Positions 56,521 through 64,000 of a stretch of DNA of 64,000 nucleotides are shown here, piece by piece. Source of the stretch: an uncultured Pelagibacteraceae bacterium. Its GTDB lineage: Bacteria > Pseudomonadota > Alphaproteobacteria > Pelagibacterales > Pelagibacteraceae. Under the pieces are notes generated by a model. The model was not told the DNA's origin and did not search any database. It saw only the letters and a program-made list of their open reading frames with translations. Location of the stretch: contig CACMAX010000001.1 in assembly GCA_902611845.1 (NCBI GenBank), positions 1 to 64,000 on the forward strand, read 5' to 3'. Each line of letters begins with the position of its first letter. Positions within the stretch are counted from its first letter, which is position 1. The position numbers and the translations under genes were made by a program.

Positions 56521-57328
56521 ATGTTTTCATTTTTTAAAAAAAAAAAAATTGTTAGTCATTTAAGACTTACGGGCGTCATTGGAAATGTTGGAAAGTTCAA
56601 ACAAGGAATAGAATATTCCTCTCAAGAAGAAATGATAAAAAAAGCTTTTTCAGTAAAAAAAGCAGAGGCTGTAGCAATTTCAATTAATTCACCAGGTGGT
56701 TCACCAGTTCAATCACATCTAATATATAAATTTATTAGAGAACAATCTAAGAAAAACAAAAAAAAAGTAATAGTTTTTGCGGAAGATGTTGCTGCATCTG
56801 GAGGCTATCTAATTGCATGCGCAGGTGATGAGATTTATGCTAATGCAAGTTCTATAATCGGATCAATAGGAGTGATTTATTCTTCTTTTGGTTTTAAAGA
56901 TTTAATTCAAAAAATCGGAGTTCAAAGAAGGGTTTATACAGCTGGAAAAAATAAAAGTACCCTAGATCCTTTTTTTAGACGAGAAAGAAGAGGACATTCA
57001 AAGATTAAAAAATATTCAACTGGAACTTCACCAAGAATTTATTAATGTTGTAGAAGAAAGTAGATCAACAAAATTAAACAAAACTGATGTTGAACTTTTT
57101 TCTGGAGAATTTTGGTCTGGTAAAACATCCTTAAAACTTGGTTTGATAGATGGAATAGGGAATGCAGAACAGATATTGAGAGAAAAATTTGGTGAAGATG
57201 TTGAAATTAAAAAATTTGAAAAGTCTAAAGGATGGCTTGCCAAAAAACTTTCGTCTTCAGAAGACCATGCGGATAAATTGATAAGTGTTTTAGAGGAAAG
57301 ATCTATTTGGCAAAAGTATGGTTTCTAA
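56521..57328 (+). pseudogene. S49-family peptidase (SohB/SppA-like) with an apparent +1-base frameshift
   Basis: The track shows two pieces, 56521-57045 and 57143-57328. The first 151 residues are S49-like: SINSPGGSP, ASGGYLIACAGDEIYANASSIIGSIGVI with the catalytic serine, and TAGKNKSTLDPF with the catalytic lysine. After CC-TTTTTTT-AGAC (56968-56980) the frame breaks. Removing one T gives PFLDEKEEDIQRLKNIQLELHQEFINVV and runs through to WQKYGF, about 269 residues in all. S49 enzymes degrade signal peptides or membrane proteins. Both halves are clean, so the extra T is either a sequence error, a recent mutation or a slippage site. The end overlaps glyQ by 11 bases. Confidence 0.8.
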
Positions 57329-58202
57329 AAAAAAAACAAAAAATCCAAAATCATTTATTTCTTTTCAGGATACAATATTAAATCTTCAAAAGTACTGGTC
57401 AAAAAAAGGTTGCGTTATTTTACAACCTTATGATTTAGAAGTTGGGGCAGGAACATTTCACCCAGCAACAACTCTGAGATCATTAGGTCCTAAACCATGG
57501 AAAACAGCTTACGTTCAACCATCAAGAAGACCAACAGATGGAAGGTATGGAGAAAATCCTAATCGTTTGCAACACTACTATCAATTTCAAGTTTTAATAA
57601 AACCTTCACCAAAAGATATTAAAAAAATGTATCTTAATAGCCTTTCATCATTAGGTATTAAACACGAAGAGCACGATATCAGATTTGTAGAGGATGATTG
57701 GGAAAGTCCAACCCTAGGTGCTGCTGGTCTTGGATGGGAAGTATGGTGTGATGGCATGGAAGTTACTCAATTCACTTATTTTCAACAAATGGCAGGGATG
57801 GAATGCAATCCAATATCTGTTGAGATTACTTACGGTTTAGAGAGATTATGTATGTTTATTCAAGGTAAAAAAAATGTTTTTGATTTAATTTGGAATGATG
57901 AAGGAGTTTTATACAAAGATGTTTTTCATCAAGCTGAAAAAGAGTTTTCAGCCTATAATTTTGAGTATGCAAACACAGATAAACTATTTAAGATTTTTGA
58001 TATGCTCGAACAAGAAGCAAAATCATTAATTGAAAAGAAAATTTCTCTTCCAGCATATGATCAATGTTTAAAATCAAGTCATGTGTTCAATATTTTAGAT
58101 GCTAGAGGAGTTATAAGTGTTGCACTAAGAGCAGAATATATTGCAAGGATAAGAGATCTAACAAGAGAAATTGGAAAAATTTGGGTAGAAACACAAAATT
58201 AA
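57318..58202 (+). CDS. glyQ: Glycine--tRNA ligase alpha subunit
   Basis: This 294-residue class II catalytic subunit shows [69 protein letters not shown], and [31 protein letters not shown]. It forms the bacterial alpha2-beta2 glycyl-tRNA synthetase with GlyS, encoded next after a 1-base gap. Confidence 0.98.
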   Translation: MVSKKKTKNPKSFISFQDTILNLQKYWSKKGCVILQPYDLEVGAGTFHPATTLRSLGPKPWKTAYVQPSRRPTDGRYGENPNRLQHYYQFQVLIKPSPKDIKKMYLNSLSSLGIKHEEHDIRFVEDDWESPTLGAAGLGWEVWCDGMEVTQFTYFQQMAGMECNPISVEITYGLERLCMFIQGKKNVFDLIWNDEGVLYKDVFHQAEKEFSAYNFEYANTDKLFKIFDMLEQEAKSLIEKKISLPAYDQCLKSSHVFNILDARGVISVALRAEYIARIRDLTREIGKIWVETQN

Positions 58203-58203
58203 G

Positions 58204-60267
58204 ATGTCTGAATTTTTCCTTGAATTATTTAGTGAAGAAATACCTTCCAGATTACAAATCAATGCCAGAAATGATTTAACACAAATTCTTAAAAAATTTT
58301 TTGACGATAATGAAATTATATTTAAAGGTAAAATTAATACTTATTCAACTCCAAATAGGCTCATTGTTTATATAAATAAGATACCTAAAGATTTAATAAA
58401 AAAAGCAGAGAAAATTAGAGGTCCTAATATAAATGCTCCAGAAAAGGCTTTAGAAGGATTTTTAAAATCCAATAAAATAAGTAAAGAAAAAGTTTTCAAA
58501 AAAAGCACTGAAAAAGGCATATTCTACTTTTACAACAAACCATCACAAAAAATAAAAACATACGATTTATTAAAAGAAAATATTGCAAGTTTGCTTTTAA
58601 AAATTTCATGGAAAAAATCAATGAAATGGGGCAATCATGATTTATATTGGGGGAGACCGTTAAAATCAATATTAGCTTTATTTGATAAAAAAATAATTGA
58701 ATTTAAATTAAACCATTTACAGAGTTCAAATAAAACTTTTACAGATAAAGATCTAGAAGATGAAGTAAAAAGTTTTGTTGATTTTAAATCTTATATAAAA
58801 TTTTTTAAACAAAAAGGAGTAACAATTGACCATAATAAAAGGAAGGAATTTATAATTAAAGAAATAAATAAAGCAACTAATCAAAAAAAAATTCGTATAA
58901 AAGTGAATGAAAAACTTATAGACGAAATAATAAATATTGTTGAAAAACCAAAAATTTTAGTATGTGAGTTTAATAAGAAATTTTTAGAAATTCCACAAGA
59001 AATACTTATTATAACAATGCAACATCACCAAAAATATTTTCCTACATTTGATAGTAAAAACAAAATAACAAATAATTTTATAGTTGTGGCAGATTGCAAG
59101 GACAAAAAAGGATTAGTTAAATTAGGAAATCAAAATGTTGTAAATGCAAGGTTGGCAGATGCAGAATTTTTTTGGAACAGAAATAAGTCTCAAAATTTAG
59201 TTAAACAGGTATCTAGATTGAAGCAAATTAATTATTTTAAAGGATTGGGAAGTTATTTTGATAAAATACAAAGAGTAAGAAAATTAAGTGGAATAATATC
59301 AGATGAACTTTTAATAAGTAAAGAAAAGATAGAAATTGCCTCCTCAATTTGCAAAGTAGATTTGATGTCAGATTTAGTTGGAGAGTTTCCCGAATTGCAA
59401 GGCGTGATGGGTGGATACTTTGCAAGAGAACAAGGTTTTGACGAAGAAATAAGTTTAGCTGTTTCAGAGCATTACTTACCAAGTGGTATTGATAGTAAAG
59501 TTCCAAAAAAACCATACAGCATAGCATTATCGTTAAGTGACAAAATAGACTCCTTAGTTGGATTTTTTGGAATTAATCTCAAACCAACTAGTTCAAAAGA
59601 TCCTTATGCCTTAAGAAGAATGGCAATTAGTTTATTAAGGTTAATAATTGAAAATCAAAAAAAAATAAAATTAAGAGATCTAATAAATTATTCAATAAAT
59701 TTATACAAAGATCAAAATTACTCTTTTGACTCAAAATTGATAAATGATGAATTGGGAGATTTTATTTTAGAAAGATTAAAAAATTATTTGAAAGAAAAAA
59801 ATATTAGGTCAGATATTATTGAGTGCTCCACTAATTCATATGGAATAGATGATTTACTAAAAATTTTTAATAAATCATTAAATTTGAATAAAAATATTAA
59901 AAAAGATTTTGGTCTTGATGTTATTACAATTTATAAAAGATCTGCAAACATTTTAAATAGCGAAAGTAAATCAAAACTAGAAATTGTAGGTTCTGCCGAT
60001 CCTGGTCTTTTTAAAAATGATTATGAAAAAAATCTTTATAAAAAAATACATACTATAAGAAAGTATTTTTCAAGTATAGGTAGAGACGAGGATTATGATG
60101 AAAGTCTTAAAACACTTTCAAGTGCCAAAATAGAGGTTAATGAGTTTTTTGATAACGTAATAGTTAATGATCAAGAAGAAATAATTAAAAAAAACAGACT
60201 AGAACTTTTAAAAATGTTGTGTAAAAGCTTCGATAATTATTTTAACTTTTCAAAAATAGAAGCATAA
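58204..60267 (+). CDS. glyS: Glycine--tRNA ligase beta subunit
   Basis: This 687-residue protein has the family opening FFLELFSEEIPSRLQINA, WKKSMKWGNHDLYWGRPLKSILALF, MQHHQKYFPTFD, NVVNARLADAEFFW, and KVDLMSDLVGEFPELQGVMGGYFAREQG, with a C-terminal anticodon-binding region. Full length and intact. ppdK starts directly after its stop. Confidence 0.97.
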   Translation: MSEFFLELFSEEIPSRLQINARNDLTQILKKFFDDNEIIFKGKINTYSTPNRLIVYINKIPKDLIKKAEKIRGPNINAPEKALEGFLKSNKISKEKVFKKSTEKGIFYFYNKPSQKIKTYDLLKENIASLLLKISWKKSMKWGNHDLYWGRPLKSILALFDKKIIEFKLNHLQSSNKTFTDKDLEDEVKSFVDFKSYIKFFKQKGVTIDHNKRKEFIIKEINKATNQKKIRIKVNEKLIDEIINIVEKPKILVCEFNKKFLEIPQEILIITMQHHQKYFPTFDSKNKITNNFIVVADCKDKKGLVKLGNQNVVNARLADAEFFWNRNKSQNLVKQVSRLKQINYFKGLGSYFDKIQRVRKLSGIISDELLISKEKIEIASSICKVDLMSDLVGEFPELQGVMGGYFAREQGFDEEISLAVSEHYLPSGIDSKVPKKPYSIALSLSDKIDSLVGFFGINLKPTSSKDPYALRRMAISLLRLIIENQKKIKLRDLINYSINLYKDQNYSFDSKLINDELGDFILERLKNYLKEKNIRSDIIECSTNSYGIDDLLKIFNKSLNLNKNIKKDFGLDVITIYKRSANILNSESKSKLEIVGSADPGLFKNDYEKNLYKKIHTIRKYFSSIGRDEDYDESLKTLSSAKIEVNEFFDNVIVNDQEEIIKKNRLELLKMLCKSFDNYFNFSKIEA

Positions 60268-62937
60268 ATGCCAAAATTAGTATTTAATTTTAAATCTAAA
60301 GACACAAAAAAAATAAAAAATCCAAAAAATATTTTAGGTGGCAAAGGTGCAAATTTATCTGAAATGGGAAGGATGGGTTTACCTGTCCCACCTGGATTTA
60401 CGATTTCCACTGAAGTTTGTGATTTATTTTATAAAAATAAAAAGAAATTAAAACCTAAAATCATAAATGAAATAAATAAAGAATTAAAAAATATTGAAAA
60501 AGATTCTGGTAAAAAATTTGGAGATTTGAAAAATCCGTTATTATTATCAGTAAGATCTGGCGCAAGAGTATCCATGCCAGGAATGATGGATACTATTTTA
60601 AATCTTGGACTAAATGACGAAACTGTCATTGCTTTAGCAGATAAAACATCAAATATTAGATTTGCAAAAGATAGTTATAGAAGATTTATACAAATGTATG
60701 CAAATGTTGTTATGGGTGTTGAAAGTTATAATTTTGAAGAATTAATTGAAAATTACAAACTTACAAAAGGTGTTTTGCTAGACACTGATTTAAATGAAGA
60801 TGACTGGGACGGATTGATTAAAGAATTTAAAAACATTGTAAAAGAAAAAACAAGAAAAAATTTTCCTCAAAATATTAATGAACAATTACTAGGTGCAATT
60901 AGTGCAGTCTTTTTGTCATGGGATAGTAACAGGGCAAAGGTTTATAGAAAATTAAATCATATTCCTTCAGAGTGGGGAACCGCAGTAAATGTTCAGTCAA
61001 TGGTTTTTGGTAATATGGGTAATGATTGTGCGACAGGTGTTGTATTTACGCGTAATCCATCCAATGGAATCAATGAAATCTATGGCGAATATTTAATAAA
61101 TGCTCAAGGAGAAGATGTTGTTGCAGGAACAAGGACGCCCCAACATATAACTAAGAAAGCTAGAAAAGATGCAAAAGAAACACTTCTTTCAATGGAAGAG
61201 TCTATGCCTAGAGTTTACAAAAATCTAAAAAATATTCTTATAAAACTGGAGAAACATTATAAAGATATGCAGGATGTGGAGTTCACAGTCGAAAATAATA
61301 AATTGTGGATGTTGCAAACTAGATCAGGAAAAAGAACAGCAAAATCATCAGTAAAAATTGCTGTCGATATGGAAAGAGAAAAACTTATCACAAAAAAAGA
61401 GGCTGTTCTTAGAGTACAACCAAATTCATTAGATACTTTGCTTCATCCAACTTTAGATGAAGCAGCGAATTTAGAAGTAATAGCCAAAGGCCTTCCAGCT
61501 TCGCCGGGAGCAGCTAGTGGAAAAGTGGTATTTACATCTGATGAAGCTGAAAGACTAAATGGAATGATGCAAAATACAATCCTAGTAAGAGTAGAAACAT
61601 CACCTGAAGATATCAATGGAATGCATGCAGCCAAAGGAATTCTTACTGCAAGAGGAGGAATGACCAGCCATGCCGCAGTAGTTGCAAGAGGAATGGGTAG
61701 GCCTTGTGTATCTGGCTCAAGCGAAATAGAAATAGATTACCAAAATAAAATTTTTAAAACAAAGAATAATGAAATTAAAGAAGGTGATTTAATTACAATT
61801 GATGGATCAACTGGTAGAATTATAAAAGGAGAAGTTAAAACTGTTAAACCCGAAATTTCGGGAGATTTTTCTAAACTTATGAGTTGGGCTGACAAATTTA
61901 GAAAACTAAAAATTAGAACTAACTCTGAAACACCTCTCGACAGTAAAACTGCTAGAGAATTTGGAGCTGAAGGAATAGGTCTTTGTAGAACAGAACACAT
62001 GTTTTTTGATGAAGAGAGAATTTTATCTGTAAGAGAAATGATTTTATCAAAATCAAAAGAAGATAGGGCTAGTGCTTTAAAGAAACTACTTCCTTTTCAA
62101 AAAAAGGATTTTATTGATATCTTTAAAATTATGAATGGTCTACCTGTTACAGTTAGATTATTAGATCCACCGCTTCATGAATTTTTACCGAAAAATCGAA
62201 AAGAAATTAGCGATGTAGCAAATGCTTTAAACATCAAAAGTTCAGAATTAGAGGGAAGAATAACAGAACTTCATGAACAAAATCCAATGCTCGGTCATAG
62301 AGGTTGTAGATTAGGTATATCATTCCCAGAGATATATGAGATGCAGTGCACAGCGATTTTTCATGCATTAGCAGAATGTAAAAAACTCAAGATAAAATCT
62401 ATTATTCCGGAGATCATGATACCTTTGGTATCTACTGAAGCAGAAATAAAAATAATGAAAGATTTAGTAATTAGAGTTGCAAAAGAAGTTGAAAACAAAA
62501 CCAAAACAAAACTAAATTTTTTAGTGGGGACAATGATTGAGCTCCCAAGAGCAGCAATTAAAGCAGATGATATATCTAGACATGCAGAATTCTTTAGTTT
62601 TGGAACAAATGATTTAACACAAACAACTTTTGGAATTAGCAGAGATGATAGTGGCAAGTTTTTAAATGATTATATTGATAATAAAATTTTCGATATCGAC
62701 CCATTTGTTTCTATAGATGACGGAGTTGGGGATTTGATAGAAATGGCAGCAAAAAAAGGTAAAAGAATTAACAAAAAAATTAAACTTGGCATATGTGGTG
62801 AACACGGAGGTGATCCTAAAAGTATCGATTTTTGTGCACGTGCTGGATTAGATTATGTATCCTGCTCACCTTATAGAGTGCCAGTTGCAAGACTTGCTGC
62901 CGCTCAAGCTCAATTAAAAAAAAAAATTAAATTCTAG
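60268..62937 (+). CDS. ppdK: Pyruvate, phosphate dikinase
   Basis: This 889-residue enzyme interconverts pyruvate, ATP and phosphate with phosphoenolpyruvate, AMP and pyrophosphate. It has LGGKGANLSEMGRMGLPVPPGFTI at the start, the phosphohistidine in GGMTSHAAVVARGMGRPCV, GAEGIGLCRTEHMFF, HPMLGHRGCR-like NPMLGHRGCRLGI and the C-terminal catalytic cysteine in GICGEHGGDP. In a genome with class I aldolase and a Gap-Pgk block it is the likely entry to gluconeogenesis. The stop shares CTAG with nadC. Confidence 0.98.
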   Translation: MPKLVFNFKSKDTKKIKNPKNILGGKGANLSEMGRMGLPVPPGFTISTEVCDLFYKNKKKLKPKIINEINKELKNIEKDSGKKFGDLKNPLLLSVRSGARVSMPGMMDTILNLGLNDETVIALADKTSNIRFAKDSYRRFIQMYANVVMGVESYNFEELIENYKLTKGVLLDTDLNEDDWDGLIKEFKNIVKEKTRKNFPQNINEQLLGAISAVFLSWDSNRAKVYRKLNHIPSEWGTAVNVQSMVFGNMGNDCATGVVFTRNPSNGINEIYGEYLINAQGEDVVAGTRTPQHITKKARKDAKETLLSMEESMPRVYKNLKNILIKLEKHYKDMQDVEFTVENNKLWMLQTRSGKRTAKSSVKIAVDMEREKLITKKEAVLRVQPNSLDTLLHPTLDEAANLEVIAKGLPASPGAASGKVVFTSDEAERLNGMMQNTILVRVETSPEDINGMHAAKGILTARGGMTSHAAVVARGMGRPCVSGSSEIEIDYQNKIFKTKNNEIKEGDLITIDGSTGRIIKGEVKTVKPEISGDFSKLMSWADKFRKLKIRTNSETPLDSKTAREFGAEGIGLCRTEHMFFDEERILSVREMILSKSKEDRASALKKLLPFQKKDFIDIFKIMNGLPVTVRLLDPPLHEFLPKNRKEISDVANALNIKSSELEGRITELHEQNPMLGHRGCRLGISFPEIYEMQCTAIFHALAECKKLKIKSIIPEIMIPLVSTEAEIKIMKDLVIRVAKEVENKTKTKLNFLVGTMIELPRAAIKADDISRHAEFFSFGTNDLTQTTFGISRDDSGKFLNDYIDNKIFDIDPFVSIDDGVGDLIEMAAKKGKRINKKIKLGICGEHGGDPKSIDFCARAGLDYVSCSPYRVPVARLAAAQAQLKKKIKF

Positions 62938-63770
62938 ATTTCTAATTTTAAGTCTAAAGCATTCATTGAGTGGGTTAGAGATCCTATAGATATTCTATCT
63001 ACTCCAGTAGAGGAAACATTTTTAACATTCTTTAAGTTAATTCCTCCTGATGCTTCAGTTTCATAAAATTTCCCAGACATTTTGACTGCTTTTTTTAAAT
63101 TTTTTGAATTCATATTATCTAATAAAATTCTATCAAATTTCAGACCCAATATTCTCTTTAACTGAGATAAGTTATCAACCTCTACTGTTATTTTTTTTCT
63201 ACCCTTATTTTTGATGGCTCTTTGAATTAAATTTTCAAAATTTTTTTCAGAACTTATATGATTATCCTTTATTAAGTATTCATCACTTAAGTTAAATCTG
63301 TGGTTTGTTCCACCACCTAATTTAACAGCATATTTTTGAATTACTCTAAGATTTGGAATCGTTTTTCTTGTACAGCATATTTTAGTTTTTTTTCCTACCT
63401 TTTTTACAAACATATTTGTTTTCGTTGCTATTCCAGAAATATGAGAAACAAAGTTTAATGCTACTCTCTCGCCAGTTAAAATATTTTTTAGGTCACCATC
63501 AATAGTCGCAACTACCTCTCCTTTTTTAATTCGAGATCCATCTTTTTTTTTTTTTTTAAATTTTATTTTTTTATCAATTAATTTGAAAGTTTCTTTTGCA
63601 AATTCTATACCACCCAAAATACCTTTTTGGTTACTTATCATTTTAACTTTCTTTTTAATATTATTATTAATTAATTCTGAAGTAATATCGCCTGATGGAT
63701 ATAAGTCCTCATTCAAAGCTAATTTACATGAAGATTTTATAAAATTTTTACTTAATTGAATTTTAGACAC
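62934..63770 (-). CDS. nadC: Nicotinate-nucleotide pyrophosphorylase (quinolinate phosphoribosyltransferase)
   Basis: This 278-residue protein has ALNEDLYPSGDITSELI, GERVALNFVSHISGIAT, CCTRKTIPNLRVIQKYAV, GGGTNHRFNLSDEYLIKDNH, ILLDNM and EASGGINLKNV, the standard NadC motifs. It makes nicotinate mononucleotide from quinolinate. It follows nadA after 5 bases. Confidence 0.95.
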   Translation of the reverse strand: MSKIQLSKNFIKSSCKLALNEDLYPSGDITSELINNNIKKKVKMISNQKGILGGIEFAKETFKLIDKKIKFKKKKKDGSRIKKGEVVATIDGDLKNILTGERVALNFVSHISGIATKTNMFVKKVGKKTKICCTRKTIPNLRVIQKYAVKLGGGTNHRFNLSDEYLIKDNHISSEKNFENLIQRAIKNKGRKKITVEVDNLSQLKRILGLKFDRILLDNMNSKNLKKAVKMSGKFYETEASGGINLKNVKNVSSTGVDRISIGSLTHSMNALDLKLEI

Positions 63771-63775
63771 AGATT

Positions 63776-64000
63776 TTATCTGCCTATTTCTGCCATTCTC
63801 TCTACAGATTTTCTTGCTTTTTGAATTGTCTCATTGTCCATAATTAATTCATTAGTTTCATTTTCTAAACAATCTAATATTTTAGGCAAAGTAATTCTTT
63901 TCATATGAGGACAAAGATTACATGGTCTAATGAATTCAACATTTGGATTATCAATTTGGACATTGTCACTCATCGAGCATTCTGTGACCATCATAACTTT
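63776..64000 (-). CDS. nadA: Quinolinate synthase NadA, C-terminal part, cut by window edge
   Basis: The frame remains open to base 64000 (two more codons beyond the tracked M), so most of the gene lies right of the window. The visible 75 residues contain VTECSMSDN with one iron-sulfur cysteine and CNLCPHMKRITL with the last ligand, both near the C-terminus of NadA. NadA makes quinolinate from iminoaspartate and dihydroxyacetone phosphate. nadA-nadC is the normal order. Confidence 0.92.
   Translation of the reverse strand, partial: KVMMVTECSMSDNVQIDNPNVEFIRPCNLCPHMKRITLPKILDCLENETNELIMDNETIQKARKSVERMAEIGR

Noticed and set aside
1-64000. CRISPR arrays, insertion sequences, integrases, prophage genes and riboswitches
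   Set aside because: No regularly spaced direct repeats, transposase motifs, att-like duplications or recognisable aptamer folds were seen; intergenic gaps are nearly all under 110 bases.

Overview
The window is very AT-rich, densely packed DNA from a streamlined alphaproteobacterium, almost certainly a SAR11-clade (Pelagibacter-type) organism. I base this on five things. Spacers are tiny and many start codons are TTG. The gene orders tkt/DUF4164-like/zapA/fau/ymdB/yebC/ruvC, tolQRAB-pal-cpoB-tilS-ftsH-folP-glmM and xseB-ispA-dxs are alphaproteobacterial. A three-subunit proton-pumping transhydrogenase sits next to an aa3-oxidase subunit IV peptide. The 5S rRNA gene stands alone at the edge of a surface-polysaccharide region. 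This matches the known SAR11 arrangement, in which a hypervariable region separates 5S from 16S-23S. No insertion sequence, integrase, prophage or CRISPR array was seen.

Layout. (1) 1-6482: an accessory plus-strand operon encoding a LuxE-like acyl synthetase (cut by the left edge), a LuxC-like acyl reductase, a hot-dog dehydratase, a radical SAM protein, an SDR reductase, a split transketolase and an acyl carrier protein. No luciferase genes are present, so this looks like an undescribed carrier-bound acyl-to-aldehyde pathway, probably feeding a surface sugar. (2) 6456-15279: surface polysaccharide genes: a WecA-like initiating transferase, a 2-oxoglutarate oxygenase, an LpxD-like acyltransferase, two GT2 enzymes, a polytopic membrane protein, an FkbM methyltransferase, and gmd plus fcl for GDP-L-fucose. 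(3) 15300-16351: a solitary 5S rRNA gene with what looks like its own promoter, then a sugar epimerase whose start codon lies 7 nt after the 5S. (4) 16348-20074: core genome begins with rpmJ, the cytochrome aa3 subunit IV peptide, pntAA-pntAB-pntB and a small transaldolase.

(5) 20078-28307, minus strand: one long unit tkt-gap-pgk-fba-thiE-efp-suhB-rpmE-trcR-like-rpsU-tRNA-fMet, mixing central carbon metabolism with translation genes. (6) 28360-31696: the zapA/fau/ymdB/yebC/ruvC block. (7) 31753-46159: Tol-Pal envelope system (cpoB carries an apparent frameshift), tilS, ftsH, folP, glmM, thiD, purA and a large Ig-domain autotransporter. (8) 46165-50628: rpoH, rluD, tRNA-Arg(UCG), an ABC-2 exporter pair and a Sua5-type tsaC. 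(9) 50649-62937: xseB-ispA-dxs (isoprenoid precursors), aroC, pdxH, ispB, an S49 peptidase with a second apparent frameshift, glyQ-glyS and ppdK. (10) 62934-64000, minus strand: nadA (cut by the right edge) and nadC.

The genes fit a gluconeogenic heterotroph. Class I aldolase, PGK, GAPDH, transketolase, transaldolase and PPDK supply sugar phosphates; GlmM and the fucose genes draw on these for the envelope; Tol-Pal maintains the outer membrane. ThiD and ThiE are present but no thiC is seen in the window. Calls rest on reading motifs and gene order by eye; no database search was run.
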